Source: Salinimicrobium sp049687495 (GTDB taxonomy: Bacteria > Bacteroidota > Bacteroidia > Flavobacteriales > Flavobacteriaceae). Taken from it: a DNA stretch of 12,634 nucleotides. The stretch spans positions 1-12,634 of the forward strand of contig JBAVJB010000070.1 of assembly GCA_049687495.1 (NCBI GenBank), written 5' to 3'. Both the position numbers and the translations under genes were made by a program. Positions 1 to 8,137 of this stretch are shown here, piece by piece; positions within the stretch are counted from its first letter, which is position 1; each line of letters starts with the position of its first letter. Below the pieces are notes generated by a model. That model was not told the origin of the DNA. It ran no database searches and saw only the letters and a program-made list of their open reading frames with translations.

Positions 1-103
1 GAATTCACGAATGATTTTTTTGAAGTTTCTCTTCAATTAAAAACCTACTCAAGATCTAACTGCCCATTTTCAATTGACCAAATAACCAATTCTCTATTGA
101 CTA

Positions 104-1726
104 TTAAAACACCTTTTCTCCGCCAAGATAAGTTGCCTTTACCTTTGTCTGCGGAATATCGTTTTCGGGAACTTCCATGATATCCCTGTCTAAAATGACA
201 AAATCGGCGAACTTTCCGGATTCGATGCTTCCTTTCTCATCTTCCTCAAAATTGGAGTAGGCTGCCCAGATGGTCATTCCCTTTAAAGTTTCTTCTCTTG
301 AAAGCGCTTGCTTCTTCATATAACCGCCTTCGGGGTAATTTTCAAGATCTTTCCTGGCTACGGCAGCGTAAAAGGTCAAAAACGGACTCACTTTTTCCAC
401 AGGAAAATCGGTTCCCAAAGCAATGATTCCGGCTTCGTCTAATAATCTTTTATAAGCGTAAGCTCCTTTTTCACGTTCTTCTCCAAGCCGGTCTTTAGCC
501 CAATACATATCGCTGGTCGCGTGCGTAGGCTGCACAGACGGAATGATATTCTTGCTGAAATAATGAAAATCCTGAGGATCTATCACCTGCGAATGCTCCA
601 CTTTCCAGCGCCTGTCTCCCGCGTCACCAATTAAAGAATCGTAAGTTTTCAACACAACATAATTGGCCGAGTCGCCAATGGCATGCGTGTTCATTTGATA
701 ATCACTTTTGGCTATTCTCGCCGCAGTCTTCTTAAAATCTTCTACCGAAGACAAAAGCGCACCATAGTGGCCGTGCTTATCTGAATACTCCTCTTTTAAA
801 GCTGCACCTCTGGAACCCAAAGCCCCGTCTGCATAAAACTTGACTGCCCTAACGTTGAGGCGGTCAGTCTTTAGGAAATCGCGGTCCAGGTAATAATCCA
901 GGTTCTCAGGCGTATTGCTGATCATCGCGTAGATACGCAATTTCAACTCTCCCGCCTGTTGCAGGCTATCGATCAACTCGATCACCCTGCGGTCAAGTCC
1001 GGCGTCATTGATGGTAGTAAGCCCGTATTGAAAAGCCACTTTTTGAGCATCAAGCAGGCCTGTAGCTTCTTTCTCTACGCCGGCTGCAGGAATGGCTTTT
1101 TCAATGAAACTCATCGGGTTGTCAATGATGATTCCGGTGAGTTTGCCGTCCTTCTGCTCAATGTCGCCGCCTTCAAAAGGAGTTTCGGTAGTTATTCCGG
1201 CCGCGTCCAAAGCCGCCTGGTTGGCGAGCAGAGCATGGCCGTCAATTCGGGTTATGGCTACGGGAGTATCGGGAAAAAGAGCATCAAGAGTATCTTTTAC
1301 CGGAAACTCCTTTACCTGCCAGTCATTTTGATCCCAGCCGCGGCCAACGATGAAATCGGCGTTCTTTTCCTTCTGAAAATCGGTAATGCGCTGCACCACT
1401 TCAGCAAAACTGTTTGTGCCGGTGAGATCCACTCTTTGCAGCTGCATCCCCAGGCCATAGAAATGCGCATGCGCGTCAATAAGTCCGGGATAAACAGGCT
1501 TTCCTTCGGCATCAATACTTTCCGCAGCCTTGAATTTCTTCTGAAGATCTTCGGAATTGCCTACTTCAACGAACTTTCCGTCTTTTACTGCAAAGGCTTC
1601 CGCAGAAGAGAATTCATTATCAACCGTATAGACTTTGGCGTTATAGACCAGCAGGTCAACTTCTTCTTTATTGTCACAGGAGACAAGGCTTCCGCAGAAG
1701 AGCAACAGCAAGAGATATTTTTTCAT
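104..1726 (-). CDS. Lipoprotein amidohydrolase, YtcJ-like (Amidohydro_3 family)
   Basis: A metal-dependent hydrolase of the amidohydrolase superfamily, 540 residues with the ATG at 1726; the preceding in-frame TTG would add one residue and is a less likely start. The N-terminus is a lipoprotein signal peptide with lipobox LVSC and acylated Cys17, so the enzyme sits on the periplasmic or outer-membrane side; acidic residues just after the Cys (DNKEE) could act as a Bacteroidota surface-export signal (inference). Family motifs seen: DAHAHF with metal ligands His86 and His88, RIDGHALLAN near residue 160, KFYADGALGSRG (Lys296), THAIGDS (His348), KVEHSQ (His378) and GTDFPVE (Asp440), all as in YtcJ-type enzymes. 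Substrate cannot be told; relatives hydrolyse amides or N-formyl compounds. It follows the PiT-like gene but a terminator lies between them. No convincing promoter is visible. Confidence 0.93.
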   Translation of the reverse strand: MKKYLLLLLFCGSLVSCDNKEEVDLLVYNAKVYTVDNEFSSAEAFAVKDGKFVEVGNSEDLQKKFKAAESIDAEGKPVYPGLIDAHAHFYGLGMQLQRVDLTGTNSFAEVVQRITDFQKEKNADFIVGRGWDQNDWQVKEFPVKDTLDALFPDTPVAITRIDGHALLANQAALDAAGITTETPFEGGDIEQKDGKLTGIIIDNPMSFIEKAIPAAGVEKEATGLLDAQKVAFQYGLTTINDAGLDRRVIELIDSLQQAGELKLRIYAMISNTPENLDYYLDRDFLKTDRLNVRAVKFYADGALGSRGAALKEEYSDKHGHYGALLSSVEDFKKTAARIAKSDYQMNTHAIGDSANYVVLKTYDSLIGDAGDRRWKVEHSQVIDPQDFHYFSKNIIPSVQPTHATSDMYWAKDRLGEEREKGAYAYKRLLDEAGIIALGTDFPVEKVSPFLTFYAAVARKDLENYPEGGYMKKQALSREETLKGMTIWAAYSNFEEDEKGSIESGKFADFVILDRDIMEVPENDIPQTKVKATYLGGEKVF

Positions 1727-1742
1727 CAAATAAAGTTTTGGT

Positions 1743-1779
1743 TAAAAATAAAAAATGCGCCCCAATTAGGAGCGCATTT
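1743..1779 (-). terminator. Rho-independent terminator of the PiT-like gene
   Basis: On the minus strand an 8-bp stem (AAATGCGC, arms 1772-1779 and 1753-1760) is followed by TTTTTTATTTTT. It starts about 24 nt after the stop codon of the PiT-like gene and ends only 16 bp before the amidohydrolase ATG, so it separates the two genes or attenuates read-through between them. Confidence 0.8.
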
Positions 1780-1803
1780 CAGTTTTTATCTGTTATCAAC
1801 GAA

Positions 1804-2937
1804 TTACCAGCTGGTCACGGCTTCAAAAATCGCCTGCCTTATTTCCGGATTGGCACCGGCTGCCAAAGCAATCGATACAAATAACCCGATCATCGCAGAA
1901 GAGAAGTCCCTGAAGATCATTTTTCCTGCTTTCTTGCGGTGTTTTCTTCCTTTCTTGGTTCTCGCCAGACTAATAGCGATCTCACGCCCGCCAATTACCC
2001 CAAGGAAAACCCAGGTGGTACTCATTGGTATGGTACTTATGAATAGTTTATATATAAGCAGAATCACATAAGTGGCATCTACAAGAGTCGCTGCACGAAT
2101 GTCTGAGATCCTTGCTTTTTCACTCACCACTTCCTGGATCTTGTCTCCCCGCAGGTAGAAAAGCAGTCCAAGACCGGCAAAAATGGTAATTGCGAAAATG
2201 ACGAACTGCACTACATCGAGTTGTCTCGGCAGGAATACGGCAATGTTGGCACCGTCCTGCATTACCCATACACCCCACAGCGATCCACTCACGACCCATT
2301 GAACGATGTTCCAGCTTTTATTGAATTTCCTGCTTTTAAAATACTTTTTGATCACGTTATAGGAGAAGTACCATACCAGGAAAGACAACACAAAGGCCAT
2401 AATATAACCACTCCAGCTTTTCCATACTACGGAAGTGATCCCGGAGGTATCTGCACTAAATACACTCAGGATTAGGAAGGTGGTCGATACCGGCATTCTC
2501 ATCCTGGTGAGGATCAACAGCACCAGCGGCGCAATGATCTGGAAAAAACTGAAGCTTTCTGGGTGCGGATACTTCGTGGTTCCATCTACACTTAAAAGAC
2601 GACGATAGGTAACATCCCCGTCATATTGCAGCCAGCTATAGGTCACAACCACAAGAAATATTGTTCCTATGAACAACCACAGCGTCCACCATTTTTTGGT
2701 TTTGTTACTTTCAATAAAGGTCCCGAGTGACTGAATACTGTCATTGGCAACAGTTGCATAAGCGGCAAAGAAGAAACCAAGCCACATCCCGGCCTGTCCA
2801 TAACCGGCGAGCATGGCGGCCAGTACGATACCTATTGTCACGATGGCAAGGAAAGTTTTTTCCTTCACCATAAAGTCAAGCACGTTAAGATACGGCCTGT
2901 TGCGCTGCGTGCGCCTGAATTTTTTTGTTTTTGCCAT
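1804..2937 (-). CDS. PiT-like (inorganic phosphate permease-like) membrane protein
   Basis: A 377-residue polytopic inner-membrane protein. I choose the ATG at 2937 (MAKTKKFRR); the upstream GTG/alternative extension to 3012 would translate a palindrome and the leader, and looks non-coding. About 8-10 hydrophobic segments are visible (for example 28-46, 87-102, 133-146, 176-196, 242-261, 286-302, 347-361). Two halves each carry PiT-like signatures: AxVANDSIQSLGT (Asn65-Asp66) with MPVSTT (149-153), then QDGANIAVFLP (229-236) with IPMSTT (304-308). This repeats the PiT pattern of GANDVANAxGT plus PVSTT in both halves. The second copy has Ile232 where PiT proteins have the Asp. It is shorter than many PiT permeases, and no PhoU-like DUF47 gene is nearby, so phosphate transport is an inference and another anion is possible. 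A promoter box and a palindrome precede it. Confidence 0.72.
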   Translation of the reverse strand: MAKTKKFRRTQRNRPYLNVLDFMVKEKTFLAIVTIGIVLAAMLAGYGQAGMWLGFFFAAYATVANDSIQSLGTFIESNKTKKWWTLWLFIGTIFLVVVTYSWLQYDGDVTYRRLLSVDGTTKYPHPESFSFFQIIAPLVLLILTRMRMPVSTTFLILSVFSADTSGITSVVWKSWSGYIMAFVLSFLVWYFSYNVIKKYFKSRKFNKSWNIVQWVVSGSLWGVWVMQDGANIAVFLPRQLDVVQFVIFAITIFAGLGLLFYLRGDKIQEVVSEKARISDIRAATLVDATYVILLIYKLFISTIPMSTTWVFLGVIGGREIAISLARTKKGRKHRKKAGKMIFRDFSSAMIGLFVSIALAAGANPEIRQAIFEAVTSW

Positions 2938-2967
2938 TTTATTTTTGAAATTACTGTTTGTCAACCT

Positions 2968-2992
2968 GTCCAAAAAATGACATTTTTTGAAC
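2968..2992. repeat. 25-bp imperfect palindrome in the leader of the PiT-like gene
   Basis: Arms 2968-2979 and 2981-2992 pair over 12 positions with one wobble, around a single central A; the core is AAAAAATGACATTTTTT. It lies between the candidate -7 box (3010-3017) and the ATG (2937), so it could be an operator or an mRNA hairpin in the leader. The core recurs at 8876 and 10846. Confidence 0.7.
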
Positions 2993-3009
2993 CCTTGAAT
3001 TTCCGGCCG

Positions 3010-3017
3010 CAAAAATA
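3010..3017 (-). promoter_or_regulatory. Candidate -7 box for the PiT-like gene
   Basis: The minus strand reads TATTTTTG, a full match to the Bacteroidota TAnnTTTG box, giving a leader of about 65 nt. The nearest upstream TTG (3042-3044) is 24 bp away, longer than the usual spacing of about 19-21, so support is partial. Confidence 0.5.
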
Positions 3018-3102
3018 TCGACTAAACGTTGTTTTTCATTTCAATCCAATGTTATGTAATTGTTAAGAATCCTTTAACTTTTCCTGCAGCTGCTCCTCTA
3101 AA

Positions 3103-3130
3103 CAAAAAAGGCCGGTAAATCTTACCGGCC
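3103..3130 (-). terminator. Rho-independent terminator of the TPR-barrel operon
   Basis: A perfect 9-bp GC-rich stem (GGCCGGTAA, arms 3122-3130 and 3110-3118) with a 3-nt loop is followed on the minus strand by TTTTTTG. It begins 23 nt after the barrel gene stop codon. Confidence 0.93.
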
Positions 3131-3153
3131 CTTCCAGAAATGTGATTTCCAGG

Positions 3154-4890
3154 CTATCTTCCAAAGTCGAACTTATAGGTGGCACCGGCCATGACCTGCA
3201 GGCCTAATACCGGATAATCCATCCACTTCTCATAATTATTTCCTAATAAATTATGCCCGCGAGCAAAAATGGAAAGCCTGTCGTTGAAACGGTAACCAAG
3301 ATTGGCATTGATATCAAAATAGCCGTCAAGGCTCACAGATCTTAGCTCAATTCCATCAGCCGGACCAATAGTTTGAACTGCATCCATTCTCTCCCCTACA
3401 AGGAAAAGGTTGGCTCCGGCAAACCAGTTCTTCGTGATCTGGTAATCTGCGAAAAGGTTGACCTTATAATCGGGCAGGTTCCATGCTTCCTTTTCTTTAT
3501 CTGTGTCATAGATAAAATATTCTCCGTTAAGACGTAGATCAAAATTCCTCCTGACATTAAAGCTCAGCTCACCAAAAGCAGATACCGTTTTCACCTGGTC
3601 ATAGACCACTGAAAAGGAATTTCCGTGGCCGTAATCTTCGGGATTACTCACCGGCTGAATTACATTGTGCCTGAACAAAGGTTTAAAATCTTCGGCCATG
3701 TAGCTTCCGCGGATATTGTAGCCCACACTGTTGGTCAATTTCCCTTTTGCTCCCACATAGGCATTATACTGCTGGTCTGTAGGCTGAATCTCCAGTGTTG
3801 GCGACACAAAAGGATTGTCCTGAACAAAACCGTAATAGGAATTCTGCCTTAACTCTCCTTCCAGGCCTGCATAGCCAATAAAATAGTCGCCTGCAAACTC
3901 ATAGCTGGCTGTCACCTGCGGATAGAAATAAAGTCCACCGTCGCTGTTCTGCGTATCATGACTGTAGTACAAAGCTGCCCCGAGGTTAAGCGTAAGATCA
4001 TCACGCAGCACGAGTAGACTGGATTCGATCCCGGCATTTAAAAAGCCGTAATCTATGCCTTCTTCAGAAAAATAGTTCCTGTCAAAACTACCGCCAACAT
4101 AATCCACTACAAAATTGGTATGGAAGATCTCTCCGCCAATAGGAATCTCGAGAGTGGGTTTGAGTTCGAACCTGTGTTCCATAGAGCCTTCTGCATCTCC
4201 AAAAAAGCGATATTTAGCCTTTGCCCTGTCAAAGAAAGAATCTTCCATGCGCACTTCCCCGCCCACGTAGGCGCTGAAGTAATTTTGCTGAGGATCAATA
4301 TTTTCATAGTTCATGCCCACCAACAATGGTTCAAGGCCGTACCAGTTGACCAACTGGTGCTCACCTCCAAAATCCATATCCCACTGCATATGCCTTCCCC
4401 TGGAAGAGTAATTCAGGTTGAGCTCGGTATCATAATAGCTGTCATCAAGATAGATATCCTCAATACCGCCCTGGGCCGAGTTATGAGTGAGGAAAATTCC
4501 GAAGTTATCTGTCCTGTTCACCTCGATATTGCTGTAGAACTCTGCCAGGATACTGGTGTAAGTTCCAAAGCCAAGGCTAATGTAATTGTCATACAGCTTT
4601 GGTGGGCGCTCACGCTCTACCGCGGTTGCCCGTCCCTTGGCAGGAGAAAAGGTTGAAGCTACAGGCACAGAAAAGATGCTGTAGCTCACGGGCCTTTTCT
4701 CTAGGTCTACGGTGTCTGTGATCGAAGGAGTTTCCTTGATCTTAAAAGCATCATGAACGCTGGGCGTATAGGGCTTTACCACCACTACAGAATCGCTTTT
4801 GATGGGAGGCGGATTCTTTTGAGCAAACAAAAAGCCGCTTATAAAAAAGAACAAAATATACGTACAGTTCCTTAATGAGTTGATTTTCAT
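3154..4890 (-). CDS. Plug-less TonB-receptor-like outer-membrane beta-barrel protein
   Basis: A 578-residue exported protein. Residues 1-23 form a signal peptide (ends FLFAQ). A short Pro-rich periplasmic segment follows with the motif VVVVKPYTPSVHDAFKIKE (35-53), which I recall as recurring in Bacteroidota proteins of this kind. From about residue 95 on there are alternating amphipathic strands typical of an outer-membrane barrel. The C-terminal part (NLGYRFNDRLSIFARGHNLL, ending GATYKFDFGR) resembles the last strands of TonB-dependent receptors. The receptor plug domain is absent, and at 578 residues it is shorter than usual receptors, so it is probably not a classical TonB-gated importer. 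No type IX secretion C-terminal domain is seen. It sits 26 bp after the TPR gene on the same strand, with a strong terminator behind it, so the two are almost certainly co-transcribed. Exact function unknown. Confidence 0.85.
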   Translation of the reverse strand: MKINSLRNCTYILFFFISGFLFAQKNPPPIKSDSVVVVKPYTPSVHDAFKIKETPSITDTVDLEKRPVSYSIFSVPVASTFSPAKGRATAVERERPPKLYDNYISLGFGTYTSILAEFYSNIEVNRTDNFGIFLTHNSAQGGIEDIYLDDSYYDTELNLNYSSRGRHMQWDMDFGGEHQLVNWYGLEPLLVGMNYENIDPQQNYFSAYVGGEVRMEDSFFDRAKAKYRFFGDAEGSMEHRFELKPTLEIPIGGEIFHTNFVVDYVGGSFDRNYFSEEGIDYGFLNAGIESSLLVLRDDLTLNLGAALYYSHDTQNSDGGLYFYPQVTASYEFAGDYFIGYAGLEGELRQNSYYGFVQDNPFVSPTLEIQPTDQQYNAYVGAKGKLTNSVGYNIRGSYMAEDFKPLFRHNVIQPVSNPEDYGHGNSFSVVYDQVKTVSAFGELSFNVRRNFDLRLNGEYFIYDTDKEKEAWNLPDYKVNLFADYQITKNWFAGANLFLVGERMDAVQTIGPADGIELRSVSLDGYFDINANLGYRFNDRLSIFARGHNLLGNNYEKWMDYPVLGLQVMAGATYKFDFGR

Positions 4891-4916
4891 GGGAAGGCTT
4901 GGTTTTTTTATGAAAA

Positions 4917-7900
4917 TTAATTGTTGGTTTCTACAGAAGCATTGGTCTTGGCTTCTTCGGCTTTGATCCTTGCCAGTTCCTGTTGAGCTTCTTTTACAAC
5001 TTCAGGAAATTGAGAGAAATTCTTGGTCACGTTGTCCAGAATGTAGGTGGCCTGGTAGGCATCGCCGAGCTTATAGAAGTTCTTGCCCATTAATACGAGC
5101 CCCTTCGCACCATACAACTTGTAACCTGAATAATCCTTGGCCAGCTTTTGCACCAGCTCGTTAGAAGTTTTATAATTTCCTGCTTTGTGTTTAAAGTAAG
5201 CATCGTAATAAAGCGCTTCGGCAGCAAGTTCACCGGTGGCATTTTTTTGAACCTCAGCATAAGCTTTTTGAGCTTTTGCTTCATTGCCGGTCTCCATGGC
5301 AGCACGGGCGATGATCACCTGCGCATCATTCCTGGCGCTCTTCTCGGCTTCAGGGTTGGCAAGCACTTTTTCAGAATAGCTTACCGCCTGATCATACTGA
5401 CCTGATTCCAAATAGGATTTCATGAGGTTAGACTGCGCAAAAATGACATTTTGAGGATAGCTTGCCTCGTTCTCAAGCCTCTTCAAAACCGGAATAGCTT
5501 CGGTATAATTCCTGTTTTCCAGGAAGATCTCAGACAGCCTCACCAGCGCCTGTTCTGTATATTCATTGCTGGTGGTTTTGGAGATCACATACTTGAAGTT
5601 AGGAACACTTTTTTGTTTGTTCCCTTCCCTGTAGTAGAGCTGCGCGAGGTAAAAATTCGCCTGTACATCATGCAAACCGTTAGGGAAAGTATTCACATAC
5701 TTTTCTAAAGTAGCTATAGCTTTTTGGGTATTGTTCTCACGATACTGCTTCTCGGCTGACTCAAAAGTAGTATTGTCGAGGTCGGCATCTGTGACCTCAA
5801 CAAAATCAAGGTTCTTCACCCAGTTAGCATATTCGTCTGTCCTGCCAAGATCGATGTAAACTAAGCGCGCGGTCTTTACAGCCTGCACAGCTTCGGGAGA
5901 ATCGGGATAATCGGTCACAACTTTTTTCAGCTTGTCAAGCGCCTGGGTTCCCTGGTCGTTGTTATAATAGATAAGTCCCTGCTTCAGTAGGGCTTTTGGA
6001 ACATAGCTGCTGCCCGGTACGTCACGAATAAGCCTGTTGTAAGCTTCAATTCCTTCAGAAGTTCTGTTCATCGAAATGTAGGTATTCCCCAGTTCGTAGG
6101 AAGCATCGTCGCGGTAAGAAGAACGCGGATACTGGTTCAGAAAATTCTGAAGCTCTTCCACTTTCGTCTGGTTGCGGTTTACAAATCCGTAGCTGATGGC
6201 CTTTTGAAAAGCAGCATAATCATTTTCTGAACCTCTCAAAGCCAAAGCCGAATTATAGGCTTCCATGGCAGGCCAGTAGCTGCTGTTCACAAAGTAGCTG
6301 TCTCCCAGCCTCACAAAGGCATCGTTGCGCCTCGACTGCTCATGAGAAGAATCGCCGGCATATCTTTTAAAATATTCGATGGCGCGGCTGTAGTCACGCT
6401 GCTTGAAATAGGCATAGCCAATATTATAGTCGAGGTTCTCTCTTTCTGAAGCATTTCTGGCCCCGCTCATTCCGGCGAATTCCCGGTAGCCGATCAAAGC
6501 ATCCTGAAAATTTCTTAGGTTAAAATCTGCTTCGGCCTTCCAGAAGGTAGCCAAAGCGGTAATTCTTTGATCTCTGCGTTCGGTCAGCGATTTATCAAAA
6601 TATTCTGAAGCTTCCCGGTAGTCGCCTTCATTGTACAATTCCAGGCCTCGGTAAAAAGCCACTTTTTGATACACCAGGTTGTTCTCAAAATTCCTGTTAT
6701 TTTGAAGTAACCTCATTGCTTCTTCATAGTTCCTGGTGGTGATGAAAGAATTGATCAACAATTCCCTTATCTCATCTTTAGCAGGAGAATCGGGATAATT
6801 CTCCATGTAGGTCATCAACACCTGCGGCACACTTTCATAAGAGTTCCCTATCTCGTAGCTAAGTTTGGCGTAATTAAGGGCTGCATCGGCTTGAATGTCA
6901 GGATTAAAATCCATTTCGCTTGCGTTTTTGAACGCATTGAGCGCTTCCTGTTTTTTGTCGGTCTTTAAGTAAGACTGAGCAAGGTGGTAATATGCATTTT
7001 GAGCTACGGCGTTCTTCCCGTCAATGATCTTATTGAACTCATTGATCGCTTTCTCGTAATCTCCCTGCTGAAAATACGCGTAGCCAAGCTGGTAATAATC
7101 TGTATTGTTCCATTTCCCGCGCTGGCCTTTGTACTCCTTTAAATAAGGAATGGCTTTTTCATACTCGCCCAGGTTGAAATAGCTTTCGCCAATGATCTTG
7201 TTGAGTTCAGACTGGTCTCTCCTGTCGGCCCTTGGCAGCTGCTCGAGCCCAAGGTCAATGGCCTTCTGAAAATTTCCCTGCTTGAAGTTCATATCTGCCT
7301 GGAAATAGGAAAGATCTTCGCTATACCTGTCCTTATCCTCTACTTCTTCAAAAAGTTCATTTGCCTGCTGGTAATCATCTCCTTCATAAGCCATGAACCC
7401 CAGGTAATATTTCGCTTGTGAGCCGTACTTTTTAGAATCCTTTACCCTGTTGAGATAATCTTTTGCCTGCTCAAAATCATTGCTTTTAAAATATGCGTAC
7501 CCGTTATTAAAATAAAAACGCTCTTTTTCGGCGCGGCTCAGGTTTTTTTGATCCACCTTCTCGTACCACTTGCGTGACAGCGAGTATTTCCCCGACTCAA
7601 AATAATAATCGGCTACATCGAGAAAAGCTGCATTTGTCCTTGTGCTGGTTGGATAACGCTGCACAAAATCTTCCATTAATTCATCGGCATTAGGCTGATT
7701 GAGCCTAATAGCCGCATTGGCGATATAGTAGGCGCAGTCGGCTTTAAGTCGTTCGTTGCCGGCATCGGCCTGCACATCATCAAAAAGTGCCTGGGCTGCA
7801 AGGTATTGTTGGTTATTATACAGCTCCAGCGCCCGCCGGTAATCGGAAAGCTCGTTGGTTTGAATGGCAGACTGTTGTGAAAATGCCGAAAGACTTAAGG

Positions 7901-7940
7901 AAAGAGAAGCAACAAAAAGGCAGGTTTTTATACGGTTCAT
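4917..7940 (-). CDS. Large exported tetratricopeptide-repeat (TPR) protein
   Basis: A 1007-residue protein beginning with a signal peptide (about residues 1-21, ending SAFSQ) with no lipobox cysteine, so it is likely periplasmic. Almost the whole mature chain is TPR-like helical repeats; recurrent units such as YYLGYAYFKQRDYSRAIEYF are seen throughout, with Tyr/Gly/Ala at the usual packing positions and 'YPxS' turns (YPTSTR, YPDSPA, YPRSSY, YPDSPE) as in BamD/YbgF-like repeats. The C-terminal tail is charged (ELARIKAEEAK). No catalytic domain is visible. TPR solenoids bind other proteins, so a scaffold role for the barrel encoded just downstream is the natural inference. It is not obviously PorW/SprE, which is a lipoprotein. 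It is divergent from ftsE, with a promoter box 27 bp upstream of the ATG. Confidence 0.88.
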   Translation of the reverse strand: MNRIKTCLFVASLSLSLSAFSQQSAIQTNELSDYRRALELYNNQQYLAAQALFDDVQADAGNERLKADCAYYIANAAIRLNQPNADELMEDFVQRYPTSTRTNAAFLDVADYYFESGKYSLSRKWYEKVDQKNLSRAEKERFYFNNGYAYFKSNDFEQAKDYLNRVKDSKKYGSQAKYYLGFMAYEGDDYQQANELFEEVEDKDRYSEDLSYFQADMNFKQGNFQKAIDLGLEQLPRADRRDQSELNKIIGESYFNLGEYEKAIPYLKEYKGQRGKWNNTDYYQLGYAYFQQGDYEKAINEFNKIIDGKNAVAQNAYYHLAQSYLKTDKKQEALNAFKNASEMDFNPDIQADAALNYAKLSYEIGNSYESVPQVLMTYMENYPDSPAKDEIRELLINSFITTRNYEEAMRLLQNNRNFENNLVYQKVAFYRGLELYNEGDYREASEYFDKSLTERRDQRITALATFWKAEADFNLRNFQDALIGYREFAGMSGARNASERENLDYNIGYAYFKQRDYSRAIEYFKRYAGDSSHEQSRRNDAFVRLGDSYFVNSSYWPAMEAYNSALALRGSENDYAAFQKAISYGFVNRNQTKVEELQNFLNQYPRSSYRDDASYELGNTYISMNRTSEGIEAYNRLIRDVPGSSYVPKALLKQGLIYYNNDQGTQALDKLKKVVTDYPDSPEAVQAVKTARLVYIDLGRTDEYANWVKNLDFVEVTDADLDNTTFESAEKQYRENNTQKAIATLEKYVNTFPNGLHDVQANFYLAQLYYREGNKQKSVPNFKYVISKTTSNEYTEQALVRLSEIFLENRNYTEAIPVLKRLENEASYPQNVIFAQSNLMKSYLESGQYDQAVSYSEKVLANPEAEKSARNDAQVIIARAAMETGNEAKAQKAYAEVQKNATGELAAEALYYDAYFKHKAGNYKTSNELVQKLAKDYSGYKLYGAKGLVLMGKNFYKLGDAYQATYILDNVTKNFSQFPEVVKEAQQELARIKAEEAKTNASVETNN

Positions 7941-7966
7941 TCGAGGTCTTGATTTTATAGATGATT

Positions 7967-7974
7967 CAAAGATA
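7967..7974 (-). promoter_or_regulatory. -7 box for the TPR-barrel operon
   Basis: The minus strand reads TATCTTTG, a full match to TAnnTTTG, placing the transcript start about 20 nt before the ATG at 7940. No good TTG is seen at -33 (GTTA is at roughly the right place). The 197-bp gap to ftsE therefore holds divergent promoters. Confidence 0.55.
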
Positions 7975-8107
7975 TAAGAAACTCTGTGGTAATAACGAGC
8001 TTCCTCCTACATAAATTATACGCTAAGGTTAAATGAAACTTAAAATTTTTGCTGAAAAATACGTGTAAGAAAAACAACACAAGACTTAGAAATTACGTTC
8101 TCTTTCT

Positions 8108-8115
8108 TACTTTTA
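8108..8115 (+). promoter_or_regulatory. Weak candidate -7 box for ftsE
   Basis: TACTTTTA differs from TAnnTTTG at the last base and lies 22 bp before the ATG at 8138. No TTG is found at -33. It is the best match in the divergent gap on this strand, and still a weak one. Confidence 0.33.
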
Positions 8116-8137
8116 CCTCACCAAAAAACGAATTTTC

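Noticed and set aside
20..36. Hairpin TTGAAG/CTTCAA that could terminate the amidohydrolase transcript
   Set aside because: On the minus strand it is followed by A residues instead of a T-tract, so it is not a terminator in the needed direction. Bases 1-103 otherwise show nothing I can support.
959..2071. A 370-codon open frame on the plus strand
   Set aside because: It lies antisense to the well-supported amidohydrolase and PiT-like genes, crosses their boundary and the terminator, and has no recognisable domain.
4120..4656. A 178-codon frame on the plus strand
   Set aside because: Antisense to the outer-membrane barrel gene with no domain features.
3154..4890. Calling the barrel a classical TonB-dependent receptor
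   Set aside because: No plug domain between the signal peptide and the barrel strands, and the length is too short.
5440..5452. Fourth copy of AAAATGACATTTT
   Set aside because: Inside the TPR coding sequence it encodes an ordinary QNVIF stretch; not listed as a regulatory site.
8001..8010. Shine-Dalgarno-like GTAGGAGGAA on the minus strand upstream of the TPR gene
   Set aside because: It is about 60 nt before the ATG, and upstream of the likely transcript start.
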